Translations under genes and position numbers: made by a program
NCBI GenBank assembly: GCA_015486505.1
Contig: WFRP01000085.1
Location: 1-13,492, forward strand
Direction: 5' to 3'
DNA: 13,492 nucleotides
Source: Pseudomonadota bacterium
GTDB taxonomy: Bacteria; Desulfobacterota; Anaeroferrophillalia; Anaeroferrophillales; Tharpellaceae
In this document: positions 1 to 7,847 of the stretch, piece by piece
How the letters are laid out: each line of letters begins with the position of its first letter
How positions within the stretch are numbered: position 1 is the first letter of the stretch
Notes under the pieces: model-generated
What the model was told of the DNA's origin: nothing
What the model saw: only the letters and a program-made list of their open reading frames with translations
The model's database searches: none

Positions 1-259
1 AACCGTCATCGATCAGGATAATTTCAAAATTACGCCATGTCTGAGCCTTAAGGGAGTCCAATACCCGATCCAGATAAACACCGTAATTGTAACAGGTTAC
101 AATCACACTGACCAGCGGCCCCGACCACGGCTGCTGCTCGATATTTACCGGCTCCACCCAACGTCGACGCCATCTGGCCCAGGCAGCTGCCAATAAAGCC
201 GCGGCTCGGGCCCACCAGAGCCCTACTTTCTCCCGATAAAAAACTACTCTCGCCAACAA
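1..259 (-). CDS. Family 2 glycosyltransferase, N-terminal part (cut by window edge)
   Basis: The minus-strand reading frame opens after an in-frame TAA at 278..276 and has no ATG or GTG near its beginning. The likely start is TTG at 259..257, preceded by AGGTGA with a 7-nt spacer; a second TTG follows directly. The first 50 or so residues are basic and Trp/Ala/Arg rich. Then comes the GT-A entry strand LVSVIVTCYNYG, followed by LDSLKAQTWRNFEIILIDDG, the usual nucleotide-sugar binding start of family GT2, which normally continues with the DxD motif beyond the window. The protein should transfer a sugar from a nucleotide donor in the cytoplasm during polysaccharide assembly. It is the last visible gene of the operon. 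A miniature element (282..535) now sits between it and the preceding methyltransferase. The family call is firm; donor and acceptor cannot be read. Confidence 0.85.
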   Translation of the reverse strand, partial: MLARVVFYREKVGLWWARAAALLAAAWARWRRRWVEPVNIEQQPWSGPLVSVIVTCYNYGVYLDRVLDSLKAQTWRNFEIILIDDG

Positions 260-281
260 TTTTATCTCACCTGATTTTTAA

Positions 282-535
282 GTACCTTACAGGTTATTTT
301 CTGCACCAGAAAACAAGATTTAACATTCAGAAAATGTTCTGCTAAGGCACTAATGCGGGAACAAATTCCGCAACCCAAACAGGGCCTTGCGGCCCGCACC
401 CAGGGGCACTTCCGCTGGTCGCACCCCAAGGGCACTTCCGTTGGGCGCAAATAAGTGCTCTTATCAGAACATTTTCTTGTTTTTACAGTTGAAAAAAGCT
501 GTTGAAAAAAAACAAGAAAATAACCTGTAAGGTAC
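282..535. mobile_element. Miniature inverted-repeat element (MITE-like), 254 bp
   Basis: Positions 281..301 and 516..536 form a perfect 21-bp inverted repeat. Taking GTACC as the outer end (282 and 535), the element is flanked on both sides by TAA (279..281 and 536..538), a possible 3-bp target duplication. A second, imperfect inverted pair lies inside (329..352 against 453..477, sharing AGAAAATGTTCTG). Small hairpins occur at 297..313 (TTTTCTG/CAGAAAA), 382..395 (GGGCC/GGCCC) and 473..520 (13-bp arms). No transposase is encoded. The right end overlaps the stop codon of the methyltransferase gene (TAG, 537..535), and the left end lies just upstream of the ribosome site of the GT2 gene. The order of inverted pairs and lack of coding capacity suggest a non-autonomous element. 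The parent transposase family is not identifiable, and a processing or terminator repeat is the alternative. Confidence 0.6.
396..446. repeat. Two tandem imperfect 25/26-bp direct repeats inside the element
   Basis: Positions 396..420 and 421..446 are two adjacent near-copies, both beginning GCACCC and sharing the core GGGCACTTCCG (404..414 and 430..440). They differ by a few substitutions and one base of length. They sit at the centre of the miniature element at 282..535, just right of the GGGCC/GGCCC hairpin. A small open frame on the minus strand crosses them but looks like chance. Confidence 0.6.
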
Positions 536-1305
536 TAATGTTCGACCACCACAATTGCGAACATAGCGGTTTTTTTCATCATCCGGGGTGGAATAGATTT
601 TTCCAGTAAAGTAAACGGACGAATCGTCCATGTCGGCAGGAGATTACGCAGAGAGACGCCACCGGATAATAGATAACGAAACGGCATAATTTCTTCAATT
701 AGTTTGACCTTCAAATTTGTCACCTTATGAAAATAATCCCGGTCACGCTGAAAGATAATCCAGGGAAGGGCATCATTGCCTCCGGATAACGGGCCACTTT
801 CCGGTAATCGCCAGCTTGCACTTTCCGGAGCGAAAGGCTCATGATGCAGCCAACCGTAAATAATCCGGGACCAGGAAGTGACCCAGGGTTCAATCATAAT
901 GATTCTGCCCCCCTTTCTTAAACAGCGCTCAGCTTCCTGAAAAAAAATTTCCGGTTCTCTTATATGATGCAGCACGTTAACCATAACAATTGCCCGCAGG
1001 TAATTGTTATTAAATGGAAGATGCTGCGCATCACAAACAATATCATTTCCCGATACCGGCATTATATCGCTGGTTATAAGCTCGGAAATGTAGCTCTTCA
1101 AAAATCCCGCCCCGCTGCCGATTTCCAGAATCGATCCGCTGCCGGAGGGAAGATGCTCACAAATAGCTTCATACCACTCTTCGTAAATCTCTTTTAGTAA
1201 CGGTTTTTCCTGAATGATCTGTTTTCTCAGTTTAGTTGTCGCGGGATCATCAAGATCCATTCCCCGGGTTAAAGGATGTTGCAGTATAGTGCTCAGTAAC
1301 CCCAT
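535..1305 (-). CDS. Class I SAM-dependent methyltransferase
   Basis: This 256-residue protein has a Rossmann-type methyltransferase core. Motif I, ILEIGSGAGF, is at about residues 59-68 and binds S-adenosylmethionine. A VNVLHH-type motif and RCLRKGGRIIMIEPW follow, as in the Methyltransf_11 group. The N-terminal segment HPLTRGMDLDDPATTKLR precedes the fold. I chose ATG at 1305..1303, five bases past the stop of the upstream fusion gene; an in-frame TTG at 1311 is an alternative that would overlap that stop. No strong ribosome site is visible, which fits translational coupling. In this context it probably methylates a sugar or glycan terminus in the cytoplasm; the acceptor cannot be read. The C-terminal half is not recognised beyond the family. 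The stop codon lies in the end of the miniature element at 282..535. Confidence 0.85.
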   Translation of the reverse strand: MGLLSTILQHPLTRGMDLDDPATTKLRKQIIQEKPLLKEIYEEWYEAICEHLPSGSGSILEIGSGAGFLKSYISELITSDIMPVSGNDIVCDAQHLPFNNNYLRAIVMVNVLHHIREPEIFFQEAERCLRKGGRIIMIEPWVTSWSRIIYGWLHHEPFAPESASWRLPESGPLSGGNDALPWIIFQRDRDYFHKVTNLKVKLIEEIMPFRYLLSGGVSLRNLLPTWTIRPFTLLEKSIPPRMMKKTAMFAIVVVEH

Positions 1306-1307
1306 AA

Positions 1308-2738
1308 TCAATGGAATTTAATTTTTGAAGCAGCAAAAATGACCATTTTAAACAGTGTCATCCCATGCCGCCAGCGGGAGATATTGGTATCACCATAATG
1401 CCGATCCCGGTAACGAATGGGAAGATCGATAATCTTCAAATTTTGTTTGGCCGCCCCGAAAATGAGATCAAAATCACCAAACGGGTCAAAATCACCAAAA
1501 TAGGCCCGGTTGGCAGCTATTCTTTCATAATTTTTTTTGCTTAACACCTTCGTACCACATAAAGTATCTTTAATGGGCTGACCTAACAGCCAGGAAAATG
1601 CCATACTGAAGAACTTATTACCAATCAGGTTAAAAAAACGCATAGCTTTACTTTCCATCGGATAAACCAATCGCACACCATTGATAAATTCGCCTTTGCC
1701 ACTCATCAAAGCCTGGTAAAACAGGGGCAGATTTTCCGGAGCCACAGTCATATCAGCATCCAGTATCATTAAAATCTCCCCAGTTGCCTTACTAAACCCC
1801 AGCCGTACCGCGTCACCTTTTCCTTTACCCGGTTGGCGATAGACAAAAGCCCTTTTTTGAGGATTATTCTCAATCTCCTTTTCGATAACCGCAAAAGTAT
1901 TGTCACTTGATCCGCCTTCAACAAAAATCAGCTCGGTACCCCGCCCCATCTCCGGTGTCCGTCTGAAAATATCTGCAATATTACCCGCTTCGTTTCTGGC
2001 TGCGACAATAACTGAAACCAGAGGTTTTTTTGACGGTATACTTAAAGCGGGCATTTTCCTGATTATAAAGACATTGGTCAGACAAAAAAATCTGAAAGGT
2101 AAAATTTTTGCAAGATATCTGTTAGCCACATAACTTATTCCCGGAATCTTAACGGGGAGGATTATTTCACTTGAGGTTTGTATACACTCAAAGTCTTCCA
2201 GGTAAAGCAGGTTTTTCAGATCATCGACCGTCAACCAATTCTGCGGCAACATAGGAGCCGTCAGGCCGACTTTGCGAGCAAAAAAGAGAAAAGGCTGCCA
2301 AAACCGGCTGTAAATATTAATAATAATACGGGTTGAATCATTGCAATACTGGCGAATATTAACCAGAAGCTCCTGTACATCCCATACATCATTCAGTAAA
2401 TCTGAGAGAATTACTACATCAAATGTTCTCTCAAGTTTAATCTCTTCTCCTGAATTGTGATAAAAATGAAGCCCGGGAAACTTTGCTCTCGCCTGCTCTA
2501 TCATCTCTTCAGAGAAGTCCACCCCAACCCCTTCTTCCGGGGCGACAGACGCCAAAAGTTCGCCCCGGCCACACCCTATTTCCAGAACCCGTAAGCCGGG
2601 AGGGATCATATACCGGTATAACGACTCCAGGTAACGATGATAGTAGCAGTTAAATTCCGAATATGATTTATTGGCTGTCGCATTCCAATGCCGGATACGT
2701 TCGGAAAAATATCGATTGCGACTGGATCTATTATTCAT
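1308..2738 (-). CDS. Bifunctional methyltransferase-GT2 glycosyltransferase fusion
   Basis: This 476-residue protein carries two complete catalytic domains. Residues about 30-225 are a class I SAM methyltransferase with motif I VLEIGCGRGE at 51-60 and the acidic ribose-binding strand VGVDFSEEM at 71-79. Residues about 238-476 are a DPM1-like family 2 glycosyltransferase: SVIVAARNEAGNI (242-254), IFVEGGSSDNT, KGKGDAVRLG, the metal-binding DADM at 327-330 and CGTK at 394-397. The linker is short (RKMPALSIPSKKP). It starts at ATG 2738..2736 with a GGACGG-like ribosome site about 8 nt upstream. Its TGA is 2 nt from the ATG of the next methyltransferase. DPM1-like domains typically act on polyprenyl-phosphate or early glycolipid acceptors. 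The fusion suggests that transfer and methylation act on the same product; that is inference. Confidence 0.88.
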   Translation of the reverse strand: MNNRSSRNRYFSERIRHWNATANKSYSEFNCYYHRYLESLYRYMIPPGLRVLEIGCGRGELLASVAPEEGVGVDFSEEMIEQARAKFPGLHFYHNSGEEIKLERTFDVVILSDLLNDVWDVQELLVNIRQYCNDSTRIIINIYSRFWQPFLFFARKVGLTAPMLPQNWLTVDDLKNLLYLEDFECIQTSSEIILPVKIPGISYVANRYLAKILPFRFFCLTNVFIIRKMPALSIPSKKPLVSVIVAARNEAGNIADIFRRTPEMGRGTELIFVEGGSSDNTFAVIEKEIENNPQKRAFVYRQPGKGKGDAVRLGFSKATGEILMILDADMTVAPENLPLFYQALMSGKGEFINGVRLVYPMESKAMRFFNLIGNKFFSMAFSWLLGQPIKDTLCGTKVLSKKNYERIAANRAYFGDFDPFGDFDLIFGAAKQNLKIIDLPIRYRDRHYGDTNISRWRHGMTLFKMVIFAASKIKFH

Positions 2739-2773
2739 TTATATTCCGTCCATCTTTCCCTTTCCAGGGCAAA

Positions 2774-2974
2774 TCAACGATTCGTAAAGCTTCTATATTC
2801 GGTACCCAATTTCGCCAAAAAGAAGTGCTCAACCAGGCGCTGACGAGCGGCAGCACCCATCCTCTGCCGCAGCTAAACATCAAAAAGTTCTTTGATTGCA
2901 TTGACATAATTTTCAGCATTGACCTTTTCCGCAACCGGATAACCGCAGACCGGGATCAGCAGAGCTGAATATCT
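2774..2974 (-). pseudogene. Decayed C-terminus of a GT4-family glycosyltransferase
   Basis: Translating the minus strand straight on after the TAA of the preceding gene (2977..2975) gives about 66 codons that look like the last helices of a GT-B, family 4 glycosyltransferase. First comes VAEKVNAENYVNAIKELF, matching the usual acceptor-side helix before the last loop. Then there is an in-frame TAG at 2875..2873, then LRQRMGAAARQRLVEHFF and KLGTEYRSF, the typical C-terminal R-x-RMG-x-A-A-R pattern, ending with TGA at 2776..2774. No start codon, nucleotide-binding region or catalytic EX7E part exists upstream, where the membrane protein gene ends. It is therefore a relic of a lost gene with one nonsense mutation. 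It shares the reading frame of the preceding gene, which I take as chance. The call rests on pattern recognition and should be confirmed by a profile search. Confidence 0.7.
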
Positions 2975-5209
2975 TTATTGCTTTACCGGATTTTCGAGAG
3001 TAAGCGGAACTATCACCCTGCGCTTACCCCAATCCCGCACCCCTCTATCAGCTTTAAGAAGACCAACCTTACGATCAGGATGCCACACCCCGAAAGCCAT
3101 TGCCGAAATTTCCGCATCAATTGACGGATCAAACATTATAACTCCATAGCGCCAGCAGCGCTCCGACGAAAGCGGCTTATAACCATCCAGAGAAATTTCC
3201 TGTTGCGTAAGAATTTTAGCATCTGAATTGATAAAATGAAAAAACATTCTTCTTTCCCAGCTTTTTTCATCATCTTTCAACGCTTTCCACCAAAACTCAA
3301 TTTTAATTTTCTTATTGGAAGGAGTTAAAATCATATTGTGCAATCTGTATAAGTCACCGAAATCTATGTCTTGAGCTACGAGCTTTTTATTGGAAATATA
3401 AGAATTCACTTCGGAAGTACTCCACCAACGGTGAGGATTTGCCTCGACAAACTCGGGTCGCCAGGTTCGTAAAGAGATAAACTGTTCCGTCAACTGCTCA
3501 AACAACCCGAGGTCGGTTATCTTCAATACGCGTAGCGGACCCTCTGAAACAATTTTAATCCCGTCCTTTTCCGTTAACCGGCTCAACCAGGCATGAAAAA
3601 CTCGATTTTCATCCGCAAAGGATTGAATCCGCTCAAGCTCCATTGCTGCTTGAATTTCATTATCTGCCAGAGGCTCAAAACAGATGTAATCGGACGACAA
3701 CAGGTCATCTGTACGAACCATAAAACCCCTCAGCCAATCATGCGGTCCACGGAGATCGAAAGTAGAAGCCTTTGGATTAACAACCCCCTCATATTTACCG
3801 ACATCGCCAAAAGCCAGCTCCTGAAAACCACTCATAAAAGAGTATACCCTTATATTGCGCTTTTCCCGCCTTACAGTCTCAAGAAATTCATATGCCTGCT
3901 TCACCACGGCATCATGCGCACTAATGGAAACACTGACTCCGGTAATTCTCTGCCAGTGGGAAGAGGGATTTTTCTGTCCCAATAGAAGCGCCATATTTCC
4001 GGTTGCTACGAAGGAAATCATAAGTACAGACAGATGAATCCATTTATTAGACCGTAACCATACCTGAACCGCCAAAGGGATCAGGCAGATAAGGCCCATA
4101 AGAAAAAATGGATTAAAATATCTTATCTGGCTGCCACCAGCTTGAACTACCAGCCAATAAAATACACCGCCTGACCAAAAAATTAATGCCGCAATCAAAA
4201 AAACCAACATTTCTGAAAATGTTCGATCCTTCAATTCTTGCGAATTATGCCTAAAATAGAAAAATAAAAAAATTACCCCGGCTATCCAAAAAAGTATGAT
4301 TTCTCCCGTAACAACGTGTAATAACGGAAAAATCTCCCCGAATGATATAGCCAGTACCTTCGCCATAATCACTAAAGCTTGCCGGGCAAACAAAAAATGC
4401 TGAACTGACAAATATTGCGATTTCAGACAGAATGCAAAAGTTACAACATAGATCACAAACAACAGCGTTAATCCTTGGAACAAAAAACGCCTCTTCTCTC
4501 TTGACTCTTCCCGGTTTGACCTGACAGCTAGCCAATTCAACAAAGTAAATACTGCCCAGGCACTTCCTAACAAAGCCATAACCGCCCCGCCGGAGGGCTT
4601 GATTAAAAGTGTAAAAGAGGCTAAAAGCGCCCCCGCAAAAAGCACTCTCAGCGAACCGGTTGTCATACTCCGGATAAATGCCGCGGTCGCCATGGCTGCG
4701 ACACCGGCAAGAAAGTTATCTACCATACCAAAACAACTGGAACTCCTACCCCCCGCAACCCAAACAAAATGATAAAACATTGGTAGAGTAGAGAACAGCA
4801 AGGCAATTGCAGCTATACCCCACCCGGCCTTTAAACTCTTAGATAACCCAACAGAAATGTAAACTGATAACACGGTACAGACGATCGGAAAAAATACGGA
4901 ACGAAAATAAAACCCATGAAAATCACCAGGATATCCGAAGGGGGCGGACAATAAAATAGTTCCGGGCGGCCGCACCGACGGATCAATATTTAAAGGATTG
5001 ACCCAATTCCCCCGCATTATGCCTTGCCAGAAATTTAGACCTTTCTTAAAATAACCCAAACCATCAAAGAAAGGGGGTTGAATACAGTTGCTGGCGCGAG
5101 ACCAAACCATCAGGCCGACAAAGATAACCCAAAACAACACCAATATGTGTGGAATTAAGATTCGCAGGGATATGACTTGCGACTTATATTGCAAAAGTAC
5201 CCTCCGCAC
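2975..5209 (-). CDS. Large polytopic membrane protein, GT-C glycosyltransferase-like
   Basis: This protein is about 744 residues long. The first 410 carry roughly 11-12 hydrophobic segments (the first at about 17-37, the last at about 391-410), and the remaining 330 form a soluble domain. The loop after the first segment contains PPFFDGLGY (45-53), placing an aspartate where GT-C enzymes of the GT39/PMT type keep a catalytic acid. QIRYFNPFF (361-369) resembles their RY-x-x-P motif. Such enzymes use polyprenyl-phosphate sugars on the periplasmic side. The C-terminal domain is not recognised. The start is uncertain. GTG at 5209 has no ribosome site, while GGAGG lies 6 nt before an in-frame TTG at 5194..5192, which would give 739 residues. 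It follows the longest true gap in the operon. It could add a side branch after export, but an unrelated membrane role is possible. Confidence 0.62.
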   Translation of the reverse strand: MRRVLLQYKSQVISLRILIPHILVLFWVIFVGLMVWSRASNCIQPPFFDGLGYFKKGLNFWQGIMRGNWVNPLNIDPSVRPPGTILLSAPFGYPGDFHGFYFRSVFFPIVCTVLSVYISVGLSKSLKAGWGIAAIALLFSTLPMFYHFVWVAGGRSSSCFGMVDNFLAGVAAMATAAFIRSMTTGSLRVLFAGALLASFTLLIKPSGGAVMALLGSAWAVFTLLNWLAVRSNREESREKRRFLFQGLTLLFVIYVVTFAFCLKSQYLSVQHFLFARQALVIMAKVLAISFGEIFPLLHVVTGEIILFWIAGVIFLFFYFRHNSQELKDRTFSEMLVFLIAALIFWSGGVFYWLVVQAGGSQIRYFNPFFLMGLICLIPLAVQVWLRSNKWIHLSVLMISFVATGNMALLLGQKNPSSHWQRITGVSVSISAHDAVVKQAYEFLETVRREKRNIRVYSFMSGFQELAFGDVGKYEGVVNPKASTFDLRGPHDWLRGFMVRTDDLLSSDYICFEPLADNEIQAAMELERIQSFADENRVFHAWLSRLTEKDGIKIVSEGPLRVLKITDLGLFEQLTEQFISLRTWRPEFVEANPHRWWSTSEVNSYISNKKLVAQDIDFGDLYRLHNMILTPSNKKIKIEFWWKALKDDEKSWERRMFFHFINSDAKILTQQEISLDGYKPLSSERCWRYGVIMFDPSIDAEISAMAFGVWHPDRKVGLLKADRGVRDWGKRRVIVPLTLENPVKQ

Positions 5210-5242
5210 CCATAAAAACAGTACAGCAAAAGAGAAAAAACA

Positions 5243-5271
5243 TTTATAAACTCAACTTTCGGGAGCGTAAA
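5243..5271 (-). promoter_or_regulatory. Possible sigma70-type internal promoter
   Basis: On the minus strand TTTACG (5271..5266) is followed after 17 nt by TATAAA (5248..5243). Four of six and five of six bases agree with the sigma70 consensus, and spacing is optimal. It lies in the 98-bp gap before the large membrane protein and would start transcription about 30 nt before its start. The gap is AT rich, so a chance match is possible. Confidence 0.35.
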
Positions 5272-5307
5272 TCTTAGGTTTACCTTGACTGGCACTTGAC
5301 TCCCAGA

Positions 5308-6504
5308 CTATTTCACTTTCCCGATAACAGTTTTTAACAACCGACCGATTCTTTGTAATACAATATCAACTCTGCCAACCTTTAAAGAGCTCCGCTCTTT
5401 TGCCAACAACGTTTCACAATGCCGATATTTTTCAGTCAGTTGATCAAATTTGAACTGGAGATCGTAAAATTTCTGTTCCAGTTCGGCCTGCGTTGATCGG
5501 GCTTGCGACTCAGCCCGGGCGGCGACCATAGCATAACCGAAAGCCTCGGTCGAAACCTCCTCTCCGAAGAGATCGCGCTGCTCCCACCACTTCAAACCGA
5601 CTTCAGCACACAAACGGGACCAGGGGGTAGCTTCAGGTGAAATTCCACCAAAATAGTAGGGCCGCCGTACCGCAATCGCGAACGGATGTCCTTTGATCGC
5701 CTCGTACTGGTCGTGAAAACGCTCCCAGGGATGTTCAGCATAGGCGGCATTGCTGGCAACTCCGCCATGAAACTGATGAAAACTGCCCTCTCCGAGCAAA
5801 ACCACGTAATCAAGTTCCGGAGCCGTTACCGCCGTATGAAACAGATCGAGAAGCGCCAGCCCCCCGCCGGCTTCGGTAAACCGGGGATTAAAACCGCCGA
5901 TCCGGAGAAAACTCGCCTTCCGCAACAAAAAACAGTTGCTCTCCATAAGAGGACCAAACCAGCCTGCGCAGTCATAAGATAGACTTTGGCTCAAATTAAA
6001 CAGCTTATAACCGTTGCTACGCCAGTCAAGAGTTGCCAAAAGCTTGTCCTCTGCCGCCTGGTTGTAGCCTTTACTGACGGAACTGTTCTGAATTTCAGCC
6101 CCTAAGTGAAAGCCGATTACGGTTATGAAGGGATCTGTAAATGCCCGAAAAGCTCGTAAGGCATTGGCGATTATGCCAGGCGACAGCATATGAGCGCCAT
6201 CAATCATAACCATGACCAGTTTTCCCCGACAACGAGCAACCGACTCATTAATAATTTCAACCGGAGAAGGACTCTCAGTCGCATGAAAAAGGTAATGAAA
6301 ATTGCTCCCGAAACTTTCCACTTTTTGCTGGTCTAAAGGTTCCTTAGAGCCGTTATCAACAGCAATTACCTCATACTGATCCGGGGTTACATTTCTCTGG
6401 TAGGTAGTAGAAAGGGTATAAAGGGTGCGCTCGGCCTCACGAGTCATATTAAAAAAAATGACTATAACCGACAGCATAGGAGATTTATCCGCGGTTTTTT
6501 TCAT
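5308..6504 (-). CDS. Family 2 glycosyltransferase with C-terminal coiled coil
   Basis: This is a 398-residue protein. LSVIVIFFN (11-19) and YEVIAVDNGS (44-53) are the opening strands of a GT-A fold, followed by CRGKLVMVMIDGAHMLSPG (92-110). The place of the usual metal-binding DxD is occupied by D-G-A-H, as in a subgroup of GT2 proteins with a DGAR/DGAH motif. ESNCFLLRKASFLRIGGF gives the acceptor-side region. From about residue 320 the chain is rich in Ala, Glu and Gln with heptad character (ARAESQARSTQAELEQKF), so a coiled-coil tail is likely, ending in a basic stretch that could contact membrane or partners. The ATG overlaps the stop of the Wzt gene in the sequence ATGA, so translation is coupled. 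This suggests work on the chain that Wzt/Wzm exports. Donor and linkage are unknown. Confidence 0.82.
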   Translation of the reverse strand: MKKTADKSPMLSVIVIFFNMTREAERTLYTLSTTYQRNVTPDQYEVIAVDNGSKEPLDQQKVESFGSNFHYLFHATESPSPVEIINESVARCRGKLVMVMIDGAHMLSPGIIANALRAFRAFTDPFITVIGFHLGAEIQNSSVSKGYNQAAEDKLLATLDWRSNGYKLFNLSQSLSYDCAGWFGPLMESNCFLLRKASFLRIGGFNPRFTEAGGGLALLDLFHTAVTAPELDYVVLLGEGSFHQFHGGVASNAAYAEHPWERFHDQYEAIKGHPFAIAVRRPYYFGGISPEATPWSRLCAEVGLKWWEQRDLFGEEVSTEAFGYAMVAARAESQARSTQAELEQKFYDLQFKFDQLTEKYRHCETLLAKERSSLKVGRVDIVLQRIGRLLKTVIGKVK

Positions 6505-7847
6505 CGGGAAACTGACTCAATCGCAAGATTATATTCGATACCATACATACCGTAAAGTGGCTTTTCCCGAATACAATTGACCACCAGAGCTTCATGAATC
6601 CAGTGCTGTTGTTCATGATCTTCCATCAAGCCATCAGCTATCGCCACGGTAAACGAATAAGTTCCCGCTTGCAAATCGGGCCAGACAAACCGATAACGAA
6701 CCTCAATTAAATTATCTTTGACAAAAAGAGCCAGCTCCCGCTCATTGGTTATAGGATCATGAACACCGATAACCCTCAACCCGATACCGTCAGACACGGC
6801 GAACCCAACGATCGGGCGCTCCAGATTCTCTTTAAGCTGCAAACTAAAAACTAAAATAAGTTCATCACCACAAAAAACATTTTCCTTAAATTCATTATTA
6901 ATACCGAGCAGCTGACTTGATAAAATCTCGGCCTTTCCCCGGCCAAAAGAATCAGCTCGTTTCTTTTCAGATGAAACCGCATCACCGGCCCCAGCCTCAA
7001 CCGTTGCCGAAGATGCCGAAACCGCAGTAACCTCCGGTTTCGATTCGAGCGTGACCTGCCGGGCACTTACCTTGTCAGCCCCTTCGTAGGTCGCTTCAGT
7101 ATATAAACGGGCCAGTTCTTTGGGATCACCCAACATAACCATCCGTCCTTTATTGAGCCAGATGGCACGATCACAAAGAGAAAGAATTGCATTCATATCG
7201 TGCGAAACAAAAAGAATTGTACATCTCTCTTTTAATTCTCTAATCCTGGCTATACATTTATGCCTGAACCTGGCATCGCCGACCGCCAAAGCTTCATCGA
7301 TCACCAAGATTTCCGGGTCTACATGAATGGCTACGGAAAAAGCCAGACGCATCAACATACCGCTGGAATAACTTTTTACCGGCTGCTCTACATATTCACC
7401 TATATCGGCAAAGGCAACAATTTCATCGTAACGAAGTTTCATTTTTTCACGGCTGATACCTGATAAAATTCCACTGAAAAAAATATTTTGCCGACCAGTA
7501 AACTCCGGATTAAATCCGGCCCCCAACTCCAATAACGCTGATATTTTCCCCTGAACTTCAACACATCCGGAAGTCTCTTTTGTAACCCCGCAAATTATTT
7601 TCAAAAGGGTTGATTTTCCACTGCCATTGAAACCGATAATGCCGTAGGCTTTTCCTTTGGGCAGGGCAAAACTAATATCACTCAAAGCCTGAAAATTTTT
7701 ATAGTATCGTTTTTTTAATGGATGCAGAGCTTCCTTTAATCGATCAAAAGAGGAATCGTACAACTGGTATGCCTTGGAAACCTGGTCCAATTTAATTGCA
7801 TAATCATCAGAACTATTGCCCACTTTGCCTTCCTTTTTATACAACAT
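6501..7847 (-). CDS. wzt: Wzt-type polysaccharide ABC transporter ATPase with glycan-binding domain
   Basis: This is a 448-residue protein. Residues about 15-255 are the nucleotide-binding domain: Walker A GFNGSGKS (72-79), the LELGAGFNPEFTGRQN segment (107-121) typical of O-antigen and teichoic acid exporters, signature YSSGM (160-164), Walker B ILVIDEAL (180-187) and SHD switch (215-217). A low-complexity linker rich in Ala, Ser, Glu and Val (about 265-305) leads to a beta-rich Wzt C-terminal domain (about 306-446). In studied systems that domain binds the modified non-reducing end of the O-antigen before export. ATG at 7847 overlaps the permease stop by 11 nt. GTG at 7823..7821, with AAGGA 7 nt upstream, is a credible alternative start removing eight residues. 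It pairs with the permease encoded just before it. The presence of the extra domain predicts a defined terminal cap on the exported glycan. Confidence 0.93.
   Translation of the reverse strand: MLYKKEGKVGNSSDDYAIKLDQVSKAYQLYDSSFDRLKEALHPLKKRYYKNFQALSDISFALPKGKAYGIIGFNGSGKSTLLKIICGVTKETSGCVEVQGKISALLELGAGFNPEFTGRQNIFFSGILSGISREKMKLRYDEIVAFADIGEYVEQPVKSYSSGMLMRLAFSVAIHVDPEILVIDEALAVGDARFRHKCIARIRELKERCTILFVSHDMNAILSLCDRAIWLNKGRMVMLGDPKELARLYTEATYEGADKVSARQVTLESKPEVTAVSASSATVEAGAGDAVSSEKKRADSFGRGKAEILSSQLLGINNEFKENVFCGDELILVFSLQLKENLERPIVGFAVSDGIGLRVIGVHDPITNERELALFVKDNLIEVRYRFVWPDLQAGTYSFTVAIADGLMEDHEQQHWIHEALVVNCIREKPLYGMYGIEYNLAIESVSR

Noticed and set aside
262..450. A 62-codon minus-strand open frame with several cysteines
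   Set aside because: It lies almost wholly inside the inverted-repeat element, spans its tandem repeats and shows no recognisable domain. I take it as a chance reading frame.
2731..2934. A 67-codon minus-strand open frame just upstream of the fusion gene
   Set aside because: It is out of frame with the clear GT4-like relic covering the same bases and has no family features.
3593..3985. A 130-codon plus-strand open frame
   Set aside because: It lies opposite the coding frame of the large membrane protein and its translation lacks any coherent motif.
5272..5307. A rho-independent terminator after the coiled-coil glycosyltransferase
   Set aside because: Only a weak CTGG/CCAG pairing and a repeated CTTGACT are present, without a stable stem followed by a T run.
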